From the NCBI GenBank assembly GCA_963995525.1, contig OZ023205.1, positions 51,846,738 to 51,910,737 of the forward strand: a DNA stretch of 64,000 nucleotides. Reading direction: 5' to 3'. This DNA is from Escarpia spicata. Taxonomy: Eukaryota > Annelida > Polychaeta > Sabellida > Siboglinidae. The position numbers and the translations under genes are program-made. Positions within the stretch are counted from its first letter, which is position 1. Every line of letters begins with the position of its first letter. Of the stretch, positions 1-12,839 are shown piece after piece. The notes beneath the pieces were generated by a model. That model worked only from the letters and a program-made list of their open reading frames with translations. It was not told where the DNA came from and made no database searches.

Positions 1-1153
<1,153 letters not shown>

Positions 1154-1352
1154 GAATATATGACACACACGAGTATTACCGAATGCTCTCATCGAACTTT
1201 TAATGGACAATAGGTGTCAGGCAGTGTATTGCGCTGGTGACCTCCTCCAAAGTCTTGCTTGCTGCGCAGCGGTGAGTAGGCGTAGTTACTCGGCGAGTCG
1301 ACGTAGATGTATTCGGTGTTGGTGGGGCGGTCACATGTCTAGGTGACCTGGT

Positions 1353-1652
1353 GGCGGAATGGCCCCACCTCTCTGGATATTATATAAAACCTTATTAGCT
1401 ACAATACTGATATATTTATATAATAATTGTACCACGTGATTCGTGGATCATTGTTTAATTTCCGTATATTATTGTTCATACCCATAATGTGGGCCTCTTG
1501 TCGTGTGATGTTTAGGTAAACAACGCAATGTATGAGGACCTCCATTGGCCCACATTTGTTGTAAATATTGCATGTTTTCACGTTTAAAATGTCAGAAATA
1601 AATCCTGGCCATTTTCATTCTACCTGGTGTTGTGTTGGTGCCTTGCGTAAAT
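1353..1652. repeat. 300-bp direct repeat, copy 1 (LTR-like)
   Basis: This block recurs at 2103-2402, exactly 750 bases downstream, with no difference that I could find by eye. It contains a TATAAAA sequence near its left end and an AATAAAT about 220 bases later, which is the promoter and polyadenylation layout of a long terminal repeat. The 450 bases between the copies carry no recognisable protein. It could be a small non-autonomous LTR element (TRIM-like) or a recent segmental duplication. Clear target-site duplications and TG...CA ends are not visible. Confidence 0.8.
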
Positions 1653-2102
1653 TTAGGTATGAAATTAGATTTCATACTGATCTTTACGTGAGGTGGCATC
1701 ACTACTGATATGAGCCACCCTTTGTGGGTGAGGTGGACTTTAACCAGGTCAGGGTCCGATATGTAGATTACCCGTACAGCCGCAGCTGTTGCATGACAAC
1801 TGCATAGTAATACAAGGTAAACTCCCAGCCAATCAGCATAGCGCAGAAAGACCGCGTAACTTGTGCGCGGGGAAATTGCAGCACACAACGATCTAGGTTC
1901 TCAAGTGAGCGGACGTATCCAAACAAGTTTCCCGTATTCGAGTTCCCGATAACGAAATTGAATTCCGCCTCCCTCCCCACCTACCATATTTAGGTTCTTC
2001 CGAATAAGACTGGTATCGTTATAGGGGCGGAATATATATAGCATATATATATAGCTCCAATATTGATGTATTTATATAATCATTGTACCACATTTGTGGA
2101 TC

Positions 2103-2402
2103 GGCGGAATGGCCCCACCTCTCTGGATATTATATAAAACCTTATTAGCTACAATACTGATATATTTATATAATAATTGTACCACGTGATTCGTGGATCA
2201 TTGTTTAATTTCCGTATATTATTGTTCATACCCATAATGTGGGCCTCTTGTCGTGTGATGTTTAGGTAAACAACGCAATGTATGAGGACCTCCATTGGCC
2301 CACATTTGTTGTAAATATTGCATGTTTTCACGTTTAAAATGTCAGAAATAAATCCTGGCCATTTTCATTCTACCTGGTGTTGTGTTGGTGCCTTGCGTAA
2401 AT
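2103..2402. repeat. 300-bp direct repeat, copy 2 (LTR-like)
   Basis: Second copy of the block at 1353-1652. Immediately upstream, about 2035-2102, lies a diverged third partial copy of the repeat's own TATA-proximal segment (shared phrases include TTTATATAAT and ATTGTACCAC), so the family has been present here for longer than the identical pair. Confidence 0.8.
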
Positions 2403-3368
2403 GTATTCATTGGCAAGTGTGCGTTGCACCGCTCGAAGAATGGAACGTGTTATTTTAAAGAGGCGGCGCTGACAAGAGAGTAACATACTTTTGTCGTAAT
2501 GCATGAATGCAGGTCGACACTGGTATGGCAACTTTGAACCTTTCATAAGTAACGCCTCTTTCTTGTTGTCGTCTCTATGTAGTACCTTATGATAATAGTA
2601 GTGGGGGTAACTGTTGTGTGTTTCAAGTAGTTTAGCGAATAAAATCGGTAGCGAATAAAATGTGAATTTATTATTAGAGCATCGATCGAAAAATATACAC
2701 TACATTGTGTAATCCGAAGAAAGGCAACACTAGTGGTCCAGTTGGCCAAACCAAAATATGAAAGACTCAAAGAAAGATTGAGCATACAATACAGCGAGGG
2801 ACACAAACTCGTTATGAATGCAGGTAGAATTGAACAAAGAAATAATTTAGAGAATCTTGTAAACAAAGCTGTAACAGACACTTCAGGGCAAGAAATGAGA
2901 ATTGCGTACAAAATAACCAAACAGATTCGTGGAAACACCAACTGCAAGGTCAGGTCCATGTCATGAACAAAGAAGGAAGGCGGCTGACCAAAGAAGAGGA
3001 GCAAGAACGAAAATAGGCAGAGCACTTCAGTAAAGTGCTAAATCGACCGCACCTACAAACCCAGCAGACACCAGTCAGCAGAAAGAAACTTAGAGATAGA
3101 AGTGACCGCACCAACGAAAGTAGAAATTAAAGCAGCAATAACCGCTTTGGGGAACAACAAAGCTCCACAAGGGAGGATAATCGAATTACCGAAGAAGGGG
3201 AATTTGGCAGACTGTAGCAATTGGAGGGGAATTACTCTACTCGTCCATACCAAGCAACATTTTCTCCGAGATCATCATGACGCGAATGACAATAACAGTA
3301 GACAAGCTTCTCCGTCCAGAGCATGCAGACTGACACAGCAAGATACCAACATACTTCCCAACTTCCAC

Positions 3369-3523
3369 AACACCTGCCTAATAAAGATACTGTAAGTGTA
3401 CTGGCCTGAGGCCATCTCCAACACCTGCCTAATAAAGATACTGTAAGTGTACTGGCCTGAGGCCATCTCCAACACCTGCCTAATAAAGATACTGTAAGTG
3501 TACTGGCCTGAGGCCATCTCCAA
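3369..3523. repeat. 51-bp tandem repeat, 3 copies
   Basis: A 51-base unit containing TAATAAAGATACTGTAAGTG and GGCCTGAGGCCATCTCC is repeated three times with essentially no divergence inside the decayed LINE. The unit is a multiple of three, so open frames run through it, but I see no reason to think it is coding. Confidence 0.9.
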
Positions 3524-3599
3524 CACCTGCTAGACAGACAGGCAGACATGTAAACAGGCAGGCAGACGAACAATGCAGATAGACGTACGTACGTACAGT

Positions 3600-3675
3600 T
3601 ACACACACATACACACATACACACACGCACGCGCCACACACGCACGCGCCACACACACACGCGCCACACACGCAT

Positions 3676-3706
<31 letters not shown>

Positions 3707-3720
3707 CACAGTAGACAGAC
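3600..3720. repeat. CA/CGCA-rich simple sequence
   Basis: Interspersed ACACAC, CGCGCCACACA and GCACGCAC units followed by CAGACAGA. It is compound simple sequence inside the LINE relic. Confidence 0.9.
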
Positions 3721-3809
3721 AGACAGAAGACTTCAAACCAGACTTCAAAGATCGCCAACTAAGGAAGATGCACTCCAGAAATCAACGACTCACTCTGGGC
3801 AGATCTGCA

Positions 3810-3881
3810 ATGGCAAGTCTGGACACAATGTGGAAAGACCGGGATATATATATCCCGGTCTTTCCACATTGTGTCCAGACT

Positions 3882-3887
<6 letters not shown>
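3810..3887. repeat. Perfect 78-bp palindrome next to an (AT)n run
   Basis: Two 39-base arms are exact reverse complements with no spacer, centred between 3848 and 3849 in an ATATATATAT core. The palindrome runs into an AT repeat that ends near 3927. It sits inside the LINE coding sequence between the codons for KDRDI and SVTTK; removing the right arm and the AT run would restore a continuous frame. Confidence 0.97.
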
Positions 3888-3930
<43 letters not shown>

Positions 3931-4420
3931 TTACCACAAAAACTACAATTGTGCAAGCCATGATTTTCCCAGTGACAACTTACGCTTCTGAAACATGGAC
4001 AACAACTAAAGATGACCGACTGTGCATCCAAACTTTTGAGATGTGATGCTGGCGCCGCATGTTAAGGATCTCGTGAAAAAAAGTGACTAACAATTCAGTA
4101 CTAAATATACTTAATAATCAATCCAATGACACTTGACGGATCTATCCTCTGCAAAAAAACGAATTTACTTTTGCCATGTCATGCTGTCATACACTTGCAA
4201 AAATCGCCATGCTGGGAATGACTGAGGGAAAAAGGAAAAGAGGTCGACCCAGAACCAGGTGGCTAGACGAAATTTAAAAAACGACCCTGACGCTAGAACA
4301 ACTCGGCCAGGCGACGTCAGACAGGCGAGAATGGAGGCGGCTGTGCTGGAGAGTGGCCAAAAGTCAGACCCGACTTGGCGGCACAAGGTGACAAGGTGGA
4401 CACATCGATTCCTACTCAAC

Positions 4421-4937
<517 letters not shown>

Positions 4938-5193
4938 GTAGTGATTGTAATGTATTAAAAAAACTTTCACGGTGTCAGTAGAGGAGATATTTCTTTACAG
5001 TGACGCCACCGTGCGGACTATGCTGCATTAGATAAAGCGGGGCAAGACGGACCTGATTGTGTATTATGTGGGGTGTTGTTTCGCAGGCGGCGTCCGGGTA
5101 GATACTAACTTATTATGGGCGTAATATGGTCGGAATATTCAAAAGAGTAAACATCCCGAGCCGAGGTGGGAACCACTACTCAACTCAACTACT

Positions 5194-5422
5194 AGGGAGG
5201 GAGGGAGGGAGGGAGGGAGGGAGGGAGGGAGGGAGGGAGGGAGGGAGGTAGGGAGGAAGGCAGGGGGTAGGGAGGAAGGGAGGGAGGGAGGAAGGGAGGG
5301 AGGGAAGGAGGGAGGCAGGTAGGGAATAAGGGAGGGAAGTAGGGAGGGAGGGAGGTAGGGAGGAAGGGAAGGAGGGAAGGAGGGAGGCAGGTAGGGAATA
5401 ATGGAGGGAAGTAGGGAGGGAG
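5194..5422. repeat. (GGGA)n purine tract with variant units
   Basis: Polypurine tetranucleotide array (GGGA, with AGGA, GGCA and GGTA variants) about 230 bases long. The left third is nearly pure; the right part carries a longer-period variant containing GTAGGGAATAA. The opposite strand is polypyrimidine and yields a false Pro/Leu-rich frame. Confidence 0.97.
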
Positions 5423-7219
5423 AATACGGTCGGAATGCATCATTTTTGTATAGTTAGGGTCATATTATATGGTAATTAACTGGACGCTGGGGGTAAAGGA
5501 ATCATCTTAAATTGTTCGGACACGGGCGCACTATACAACAATGTTCATGATGTCATAAATATACATTCATTCAACATACAACACGTGTTTTGTTTCAGCG
5601 CCAGCTTGAAACGTTGCTGAAAAATATGTTTTCACCAATTCCTTACCATTCTGTTGATAACTTTACAGTAAACATTACTATATAATAATAATAATAACAC
5701 GAATCAATCGTATTACAAAAATAGAAAAGCGAGCGAAAAATGTACCCTTATATGGCTCAGCCGATCCCTACGATCTTGATATCGTGTGAAAGAGTACGCT
5801 TTCTGCTATTCAAACATGTAATTGGTATCCCGATACTCATTCCCAAAATAATATCTAAATTGACCTACAACCGTGCCGTTTCCTCTGTATAAGACACTGG
5901 CGAACGATGTTGGTTCATCGACACATTTCACCCATCTACCGATCGAAGCGCCACTTTCTGATTTATGCTATAAACTCCACCTTTTAAACGGCGGCGTGAT
6001 GTCACAATCATGTATATCAACCAAACAACACAAATAATGTTGACATCTATTCTCCGTTGGTTGGCATATGTTATTGTGACGTCACACCGACAGAGAATAT
6101 CGGTTTCGCAGCCGTCAAAGCGTGTCATTTTCGCAGCCTATTAAAAGTGGGTGGAGCTCATAATACGAAATCAAGAACTACTGAAGTGCGCATGTCTAAA
6201 TCCTATGCTAATGATCGCGACAGGGCTGAAATCGGAAGATTAGTGTACCGAGTACCCGAAGACATCGTTCAGAACCGTACAGAACACCGAAAATATATGA
6301 TTATAGGTCTGTCTATATGTGTTCTGTGAATGGTTACCGGGAAGTCTATATGGATACTAAAATAACAGAAAGTGCATGCTTTCAAATGATACCAAGATCG
6401 TCGGGATCGGGCGAACCGCAAGGGTGCTAGCAACCGTTAAATTGGATGTTTTAGACGTGTTTTGAGTCGTACACTTTCGCTCGCTTATCTACTTTTGGTA
6501 TTACGTACATCGAGACGTCTAACAAGCCTTGAAGATGCTGCATGCGCATCCCGAGTCTCGGACAAAAGGAACCGGTCAAGGGGAACCGTGTTCGGGTAAT
6601 GGGTGTTAGGTGCTTCGTGACTTCGTCTTCCCGCTTGCCGGTATACCACCCTATATTGTGTCCACACGACTTAAATTATTGAGCAGGAAGGTATAACCGA
6701 TCTTGACAAGTGTCGTAGGAGACCAGCTGTGACGCCTCTGTAGTGTATTCCTATTTCCCGCTACCCGTTTAACGTGCTGACTTTTCCGTGTATTTGGAGC
6801 TGGGTTATTACTGTAGGGGCTTGGCGAATACAAGTTGTCGCTTGTCGTTCCTGCGTATTCTAACCTCACGCAACACCGCATCCTCCAATAGCAATGTGTG
6901 TCTACTACAGGCGACTCGAGCAAGTCCAAAAAGCATGACATATGACATTATGCTATAATGTGCAGTTCTGGAGATGTTTTGATGTTGTGAGCATTTTTAT
7001 TCCGACATTATTAGAAAGCATATATTCGTCAATATCGTCACTACTAAACAAGATAGCGTACATCATATGATGCCATTGTAGACGATATTCACCATTGAAT
7101 CATGTTCATTTTTATACTGCATTCAATATGGTTTCCTTTTTCCGACAGGTGGGGCAGAAAAAGTGCCAGGGGCTACATCTTTGTATCTAAAAAAAACCTC
7201 ATCTCAATGGGAGATTTGA
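5423..7219. other. No gene seen
   Basis: Mixed sequence with many short frames on both strands and no recognisable domain, paired splice sites or RNA gene. A TGACGTCA octamer occurs near 6077. Confidence 0.4.
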
Positions 7220-7254
7220 AACACATTGCAATGGTTGAATTTGATACACATTTT

Positions 7255-7494
7255 TCGAAATATTTTAATTCACATTCGTGGAACTACAGCTCCTCTCGAT
7301 CGACCTTGGTCTATAATTAATGTATTCTTTTTCGTGGAGAACTGGAGACGGCTATTTTTCACGTTGATATTTTCACGAAATATTTTAATTCACATTCGTG
7401 GAACTACAGCTCCTCTCGATCGATCTTGGTCTATAATTAATGTATTATTTTTCGTGGAGAACTGGAGACGGCTATTTTTCACGTTGATATTTTA
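7255..7494. repeat. 120-bp tandem duplication, 2 copies
   Basis: The stretch containing ATATTTTAATTCACATTCG and CGTGGAGAACTGGAGACGG occurs twice at a 120-base offset with only a couple of substitutions. The unit length is a multiple of three, so a frame reads through both copies, but no domain is recognisable. Confidence 0.9.
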
Positions 7495-8087
7495 TTGTGA
7501 CCTGTACATTTATTGGTCCTATTTTCTATACATATAGAACAACAAAGCAATGACTTGCATGTACTGTTAATCAGGTAAGACAAATTATACCGCACGACAG
7601 GCAAACCAGTAATGGTTAAAAGGTCGTTTTAATTTCCGGCTAAGCCTAACTAAGCAAAGTTAGAGTAATGAAATCCATTCTCCGTAGAGAATTAGAGCGT
7701 GTACGGACGCGGTAGGTTTTACGATAATACACCCTTTAACACCCGTCTTAAACAAACACGTAGTTGCCGACTACCGATAAATTTAATTATTGACACATTA
7801 AACCCGATAAAACGTAGGCAGTACAATAAACGTTGTTAGAAAACGGTTAAGAATCCAACTGGTCGCTCCGTTTTCCAGGGCCTACGGCTATGGTATTATA
7901 GTCTAGATCCATACGCGGAACTAGTTCTCGTGACGCGACGTCTGCATACTATGACAAATATCCCTAACACCAGAAATACTTTAAACTTAAATATTGAAAA
8001 ATTCAAGCATTGACGACTTCATGCCCGTAGCATTACAATTCTCCCAACACTCGTCGTTTCTAGCTAGTTCTTCGGCGCGAATTTATG
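7495..8087. other. No gene seen; 3' flank of the EF-hand gene
   Basis: No supported coding sequence. It lies downstream of the minus-strand EF-hand gene, beyond its candidate polyadenylation signals. Confidence 0.4.
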
Positions 8088-8120
8088 TTTATTTACCCGA
8101 TAATTGTGTTCTTATTTATT
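8088..8120 (-). terminator. Candidate poly(A) signals of the EF-hand gene
   Basis: Two AATAAA hexamers read on the minus strand (8120-8115 and 8093-8088), 264 to 296 bases beyond the stop codon of the EF-hand gene. Their position fits the end of a 3' untranslated region. No transcript evidence is available. Confidence 0.4.
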
Positions 8121-8263
8121 GCACTCCAAAAACAAAAACACTTTTCCTGTTCGCCTGCCATGCCACGTACCGCACGTATCCTCAGCATGTTGAGGCTAGG
8201 CGTGTATTGGAAGAAGAAGAGAAGAACACTGTAGTCATATTTAAAGTTGGCGTCACATCACTA

Positions 8264-8331
8264 TGACGTCATCCCATCAGCCCGGTGACGTCATTTACCT
8301 TGCGACGCGGCGCTTCACCGCAATGACGTCA
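8264..8331. promoter_or_regulatory. Three perfect CRE octamers (TGACGTCA)
   Basis: TGACGTCA occurs at 8264-8271, 8286-8293 and 8324-8331. The octamer is the full palindromic CREB/ATF binding site. On the inferred gene model the cluster falls in the 3' untranslated region of the minus-strand EF-hand gene, so it could be an enhancer, a promoter for an unseen transcript, or coincidence. Confidence 0.4.
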
Positions 8332-8383
8332 TCCGTCAAATTGCTGGAACGCGTCTGGTTTGTTGGCGTAGTTACATACGTAG

Positions 8384-8478
8384 TCACGACTCGTTGCTTG
8401 ATATCGGCCCTGCGATCTTCTCCCCTTGTAGCGACCACGGAGCCAGGTCAAACTCCGCCTTGGTCAACACGCCGTCAC
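8384..8478 (-). CDS. Exon 2 of the EF-hand gene
   Basis: Encodes the second half of the EF-hand loop and its exiting helix (DGVLTKAEFDLAPW), then a 20-residue tail and TGA. The acceptor is GCGTTGCAG|GT. An open frame extends upstream of the acceptor but reads through intron. Confidence 0.75.
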
Positions 8479-11400
8479 CTGCAACGCAGAACGCCGGTGT
8501 AATGTAAGGGGTTAGGACACAGTTGGACGAAAAAAAGTTCAATGTATTTTTGAGAAATGATTTTTTTCTTACAAAATTCACCTGCTCTGACATAAGTGCA
8601 TTTGAGTAGTCAGATTTGCCGGTGTAATTGTATAAGCTGTTGACAGTAAAATGGTTCATTTTAGCTGATTTTACTAAGCGGAAGGGTATTTGGCAGCAAT
8701 TTGGCTAGTTGACCCTTTAGCCGGATTACTGCCTCCAACCATTCGTAAATATTGACATTTTACGAGAGATTAGATTTTGACTAAACTCGACCAGCATGTC
8801 AATGGGATGATAATAACAGCAGGTGACAAGTTTAAGAAATGTTGTAGGTCAGGTTTTCTTATAATCACACAAAACGTTAACATGGCCGTCAAAGGGAAAA
8901 CTAACAGTGTGCTGAAGCTGTAAGAGGCGCCGCCCAGTTCACGTAAACAAGGAAAGGATGGGCGCCATACTCTGAGTCGGAAGAGGGTATTAACTCTTAA
9001 GATTGTCTTGTTGAAGAATGATAAGCTATGATCTACTAAATTTTAAGTAGTACAAAGTATTTGCAAATCGTTCTGAAATTGGCAATAGGAAGTCTTCAGT
9101 GTCGCGAGTAACTGCACTGTTTTCAAAAGAAACTCCCCTATTCTTGAATGTTGGATATTTGACGATTAGCTAGCTCATTAGCAAGACGTTATCTGAAATG
9201 TGATAGGGGCCTGTTAATGTGATAGGGACAGAATGAAAAAAAAACAATGCATTAGACTACGCGTGCAATTTAAAACAATCTATATAGGCTCACACAAAAT
9301 ACGTGCAGCGTATCTGAGTAAAACCCTTATCTTTCAAAGGCGACAACACTGTTAACACAAATAATATAAATGCAAATACAATCTATGCGAAGACAAGCGA
9401 AACAAGGTAAGTCTACAGGGGTCTACTGGTAATTCGTCATAAAGCCTAGTTGCTGTCCTCATGGTCTAATAATTATTTTTATAAAGACCACGTGGAAAGA
9501 TGTGTCATACTATTATAATTGACTAAAAACACCCCCTTAAAAGCGGAGGTCGCGTGGTGATCAACAAACTCCGGTCTCGCCTCACAATAAATAAATAAAT
9601 ATTACTATATGTAATTCATCAGATTTCTGCGACAAAAAAACTAATTGTCGACCGTGACGTAATATTTGTACGTTGTAATACCAGCCATCGTATATGCGTG
9701 CCTACGTCACCACGAGCGAAACACCTTTTGGCGCTGCGTTTTGTCAAATAAACTGTTTCCCAGATTGTGACACGATTTGCAGATTTGTCGTTTCAAAGTA
9801 TTAGGGATAAGAAATATTATGTTAGTTAGCGGTAGCTTTTTCTATTTGCCATTCAAAATGTCAAAATGTTACTTTAATGTGCTCGGATTTAACGGCATCG
9901 TGTCTTAGTAACTCGTCTCATTGAGTAATCCGGCGACTGGATTTTCAATTCAATTCTTCTGGTTAGTCCAACAAGGGTTCTCACCTTTCCCCGCCTTCTC
10001 CCTTAGCCAACAAGGGTGGTAGCAGTATAACCACCGGTTCACGTTCATTCTAACACTCACTGCGTTGGCAAATACAATTTATTTTTATTTCTAATCACGG
10101 TACACAGAAACCATGCGTAGGTTTACGGATGTGGTTTGTGCCATATCGGCAACTGTTTAATAAGACCAGGCACAGGCGGATCCCTGGAAGTAATTTGTAG
10201 CATTTCCATACTTTAACGAATCGAGTGTGCAGATTAACGATAATTAGATTTGTGACCACAGCTCAGGAGTGTACGTATAATGATGTTGTTTGGAGACCTT
10301 GTGGATAATGCGTTCACCTTTGTGTTGAGGCGTGTCCCTACAACTACATTCAAACACCGCCACTGAGTTGGATAATGGACCACTGTTTGAGAGTTAAGGT
10401 GAACTTTGTAATCTGCTTATACGAGGCAGTCGTTTCGTGCGATATATCGGCTCAGAGAAATGTACATACATGCTGACCGATGTGTTACGATAATTAATAA
10501 TTACTTAACTTTCGTGGTAACCCTTTGTCATCTAATAACTAGGGCTACTTGAATCTCATTATACGTTTGTGCAACGCCAAAAACGCACGAACACCTGTAC
10601 GCACGCACACACATACACGCACATGCGCATTTACGAACGCACACACTCACAAACACGCATGTTCGCATTTTACAAACTCAAAAGTTCGCATGCTTGTTGT
10701 TTGTAGTTCGATGTACGTATATACACTTATTACAAGCCCAACTTACTAAAGTTTTGCCTCTCAAACATTTGCCACCTCTTCTAACTCAACTGCTGATTCT
10801 GTTTGTCAGAAATACGCGAATGGAAATCCTGCTTATCATCGATGAAACGACCCCTTACCTCACGAGAGGAACCAAAACAGCGGTTACATCATTCCCTTGC
10901 TTTCACGGCAGAAACAAGAATCCGTTCACGTGTTTCCGCACATTTCCCATAGCTCGCCTACTGAGAGCTGATCTCATCCAGTTTAGGCGTACACTGTTAA
11001 AGTGATTAAAATAGAGTACCAGCCAAAGTAATGAGCTCCAGGTGGCGTGCAGGCAAGGGCGCCATTACCGTACGAAGACGCCACCATCTTGCATAGCTCG
11101 CATCTAACCCGCGAGGCCTATACAGTTTCTATTAACTCTGTTTTATAACATATTCAAACCACTAATATTGACTTAATTAGGAACTTGTTCCAGTCGTTCA
11201 ATACACCCCCTCTTTTTCCTATATGGGTAGTTCAGTTCCTCAAGGCTAGATATTAAACCTACCTCGATTAAAAAAGAACGTTTAGGAAGTATTCAGTGCA
11301 TTGACATTTTATATGACATATTTCGGCTGCCATTCAACTTTAGAACCTCCTTTTAATGGTGTAGCAGCTGTAGTTCGTTCACGTAAACTAAACTCTCTCG

Positions 11401-12074
11401 TTATCTTATCAGTGACACAGACACAATGACTGTCAGTTATATGTGTGGGATCTGACGCTCTTGTATCTAGCTCAGTCGAGTCACAATTTGTTGACCTGAA
11501 AGATGGTGATTGGAAGGGTCGGCAAAACAGTTTCACCATCCCCGCAGTTACCCGAACGGACTGTAGCATGTGCCTTTAAATACTTGGATCTTATTTTGTT
11601 AATAAAGTACACACATAGGCCTACTGTAATGGCTATTGCACTATACGATAAGTGATAACGTTATGTTCTGGTATTCGGTTTGTTTACATGTATTTATTTA
11701 CACGTGTGAGTTTACATTTGTTTGTTCATATATGTTTGTTTATATATGTTTTACATGCTTCTTTACCTATGTTTGCCCACATATGTTTGCTTACTTATAT
11801 TGGTTTACATACGTTTATTTGCATACGTTTGTTTACATGTGTTTGTTTACATGTATTAGTTTACATATGTTTGTTCACAAATGTTTGTTCGCATGTGTTT
11901 GTTTACATACGTTTGTTTTCAAGTCTGCTTACCTAAGTCTGTCTACATTTGTTTGTTTACTTATGTTTGTTTACATCTGTCCTTTTGCCTGAATTTTGTT
12001 TGCATGGGAAACACGTCTAGAAATTCCTCTATACAGCATAGTCATGCAATAATACACCATGGTTGCAATCCTTA

Positions 12075-12141
<67 letters not shown>

Positions 12142-12732
12142 CTTGTTTGTGTGTGGTGTGCGTGCGTGTGTGTCATTGTATAGGTATAATAGGTACACCT
12201 ACGATAAACCTATTGAGCGTGCGCGTGTCCGTGTATGTGCGTGTGTGCGTGTGTGCGTGCGCGCGCGTGAGTGGCCTTGGTAGGTATCATAGGCATGCAT
12301 ACGATAAATCTGTTGACACACTGTCGACATACCGTCAATGTCCGACGCCCGGAAGGCGAGCCTGGCGTTGGCGTAGGCCCCCGTGGCCTGGATCAGTTCC
12401 TTCACCGTGACCACCCCGTCCTTTGGCTGTGTGTCGTAGTCGGCGAAATGTGTCGGGATCCCCACCGCGTGAAACGTTCCCAGGGTCTTCGTCGGCAGTT
12501 TGCCTTTGAGCAGCGCCGGCTCCAGCTTCTGCTCCAGCCTTGTTCTACTTACCCCGTCAGTAAGGGGGTATAGAGGGCGATAGCGGGGCAACAGGTTGCC
12601 GCGGACATCAGTGTCGTGTCCTCTGCTTTTGTGCCATACGTTCCGCTGATGTCCGACCTCGACAGACCGGCCGAATACTCCAAACTGGCACTGGATTAGA
12701 CACAGTACCCAGGCTACTACGCATTTGTGCAT
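8384..12732 (-). CDS. Secreted EF-hand protein, two exons, 164 aa
   Basis: I built this gene from the sequence and do not recognise it. Exon 1 (12732-12333, 400 nt) starts at an ATG followed by a hydrophobic stretch (residues about 4-20, ending FGVFG), a likely signal peptide, so the product is probably secreted. It ends at a GTATGT donor after one base of a Gly codon. Exon 2 (8478-8384, 95 nt) follows a TTGCAG acceptor and supplies the other two bases. Joining them creates a perfect 12-residue EF-hand loop, residues 131-142 (D-I-D-G-D-G...E). An upstream EF-like loop at residues 98-112 has D, D, D, G and E in the right order but carries three extra residues (QPK region). The C-terminal tail after residue 143 is short and ends SSNES. 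A longer frame reaches further 5' of the ATG but would place the signal peptide internally, so I prefer the later Met. The calcium-binding role is inferred from the family; an extracellular or matrix role is a guess. Confidence 0.75.
11690..11985. repeat. 14-bp minisatellite (GTTTACATATGTTT-like)
   Basis: About 20 degenerate copies of a 14-base unit related to GTTTACATATGTTT. Because 14 is not a multiple of three, all three plus-strand frames stay open and give similar Phe/Cys/Tyr/Val-rich peptides; these are not genes. Confidence 0.9.
12076..12270. repeat. (GT)n and GT/GC simple sequence
   Basis: A pure GT run to about 12132, then GCGCGC and degenerate GTGTGCGT units with two related AGGTATNATAGG phrases. 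It lies at the 5' end of the EF-hand gene's intron (minus strand). Confidence 0.9.
12333..12732 (-). CDS. Exon 1 of the EF-hand gene
   Basis: Encodes residues 1-133 and the first base of codon 134: signal peptide, a basic and charged linker, the atypical first EF-hand, and the first half of the second. It is clearly GC-richer than the surrounding sequence, which supports real coding. The donor reads GACG|GTATGT on the minus strand. Confidence 0.75.
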
Positions 12733-12839
12733 GGCTGTCGTCGTTTCTCGCAAAATCCGTGTCGTCGTCGCTGTTTGCGCTAGAGCTGTCCTGTCCGCGG
12801 TCCTGGCACAGTCTGGCGGAGTCAATGCCGTCCCCGAAA

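Larger units (their letters stand above)
2733..4420 (+). mobile_element. Decayed LINE (RTE/Nimb-like) fragment
   Basis: Conceptual translation on the plus strand, with several frame changes, gives the linker of a LINE ORF2 and the start of its reverse transcriptase: KKGNLADCSNWRGITLL near 3193-3240, which matches the conserved block following the PKKG motif. After a gap that removes the catalytic core, the C-terminal region resumes near 3930-4060 with FPVTTYASETW and CWRRMLR, followed by GKRKRGRPRTRW near 4215-4260. Stops and frameshifts are frequent, so the element is dead. The middle is occupied by a 51-bp tandem repeat, GC/CA simple sequence and a 78-bp palindrome. Clade assignment is from motif style only. 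Confidence 0.8.
8479..12332 (-). other. Intron of the EF-hand gene
   Basis: A 3,854-base intron bounded by GTATGT and TTGCAG on the minus strand. It contains a 14-bp minisatellite (about 11690-11985), a GT microsatellite and GT/GC simple sequence. I see no further exon that would keep the EF-hand loop intact. Confidence 0.6.

Noticed and set aside
5192..5443. Pro/Leu-rich 83-codon frame
   Set aside because: Translation of the GGGA polypurine tract on the opposite strand.
8479..8659. N-terminal part of the minus-strand frame containing EF-hand exon 2
   Set aside because: Lies upstream of a good TTGCAG acceptor and is not protein-like; read as intron.
11636..12075. Phe/Cys/Tyr-rich frames resembling a membrane protein
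   Set aside because: Produced by a 14-bp minisatellite; all three frames give similar periodic peptides.
12733..12825. Upstream in-frame extension of the EF-hand ORF (31 extra residues)
   Set aside because: It would bury the hydrophobic signal segment internally; the Met at 12732 places it at the N-terminus.
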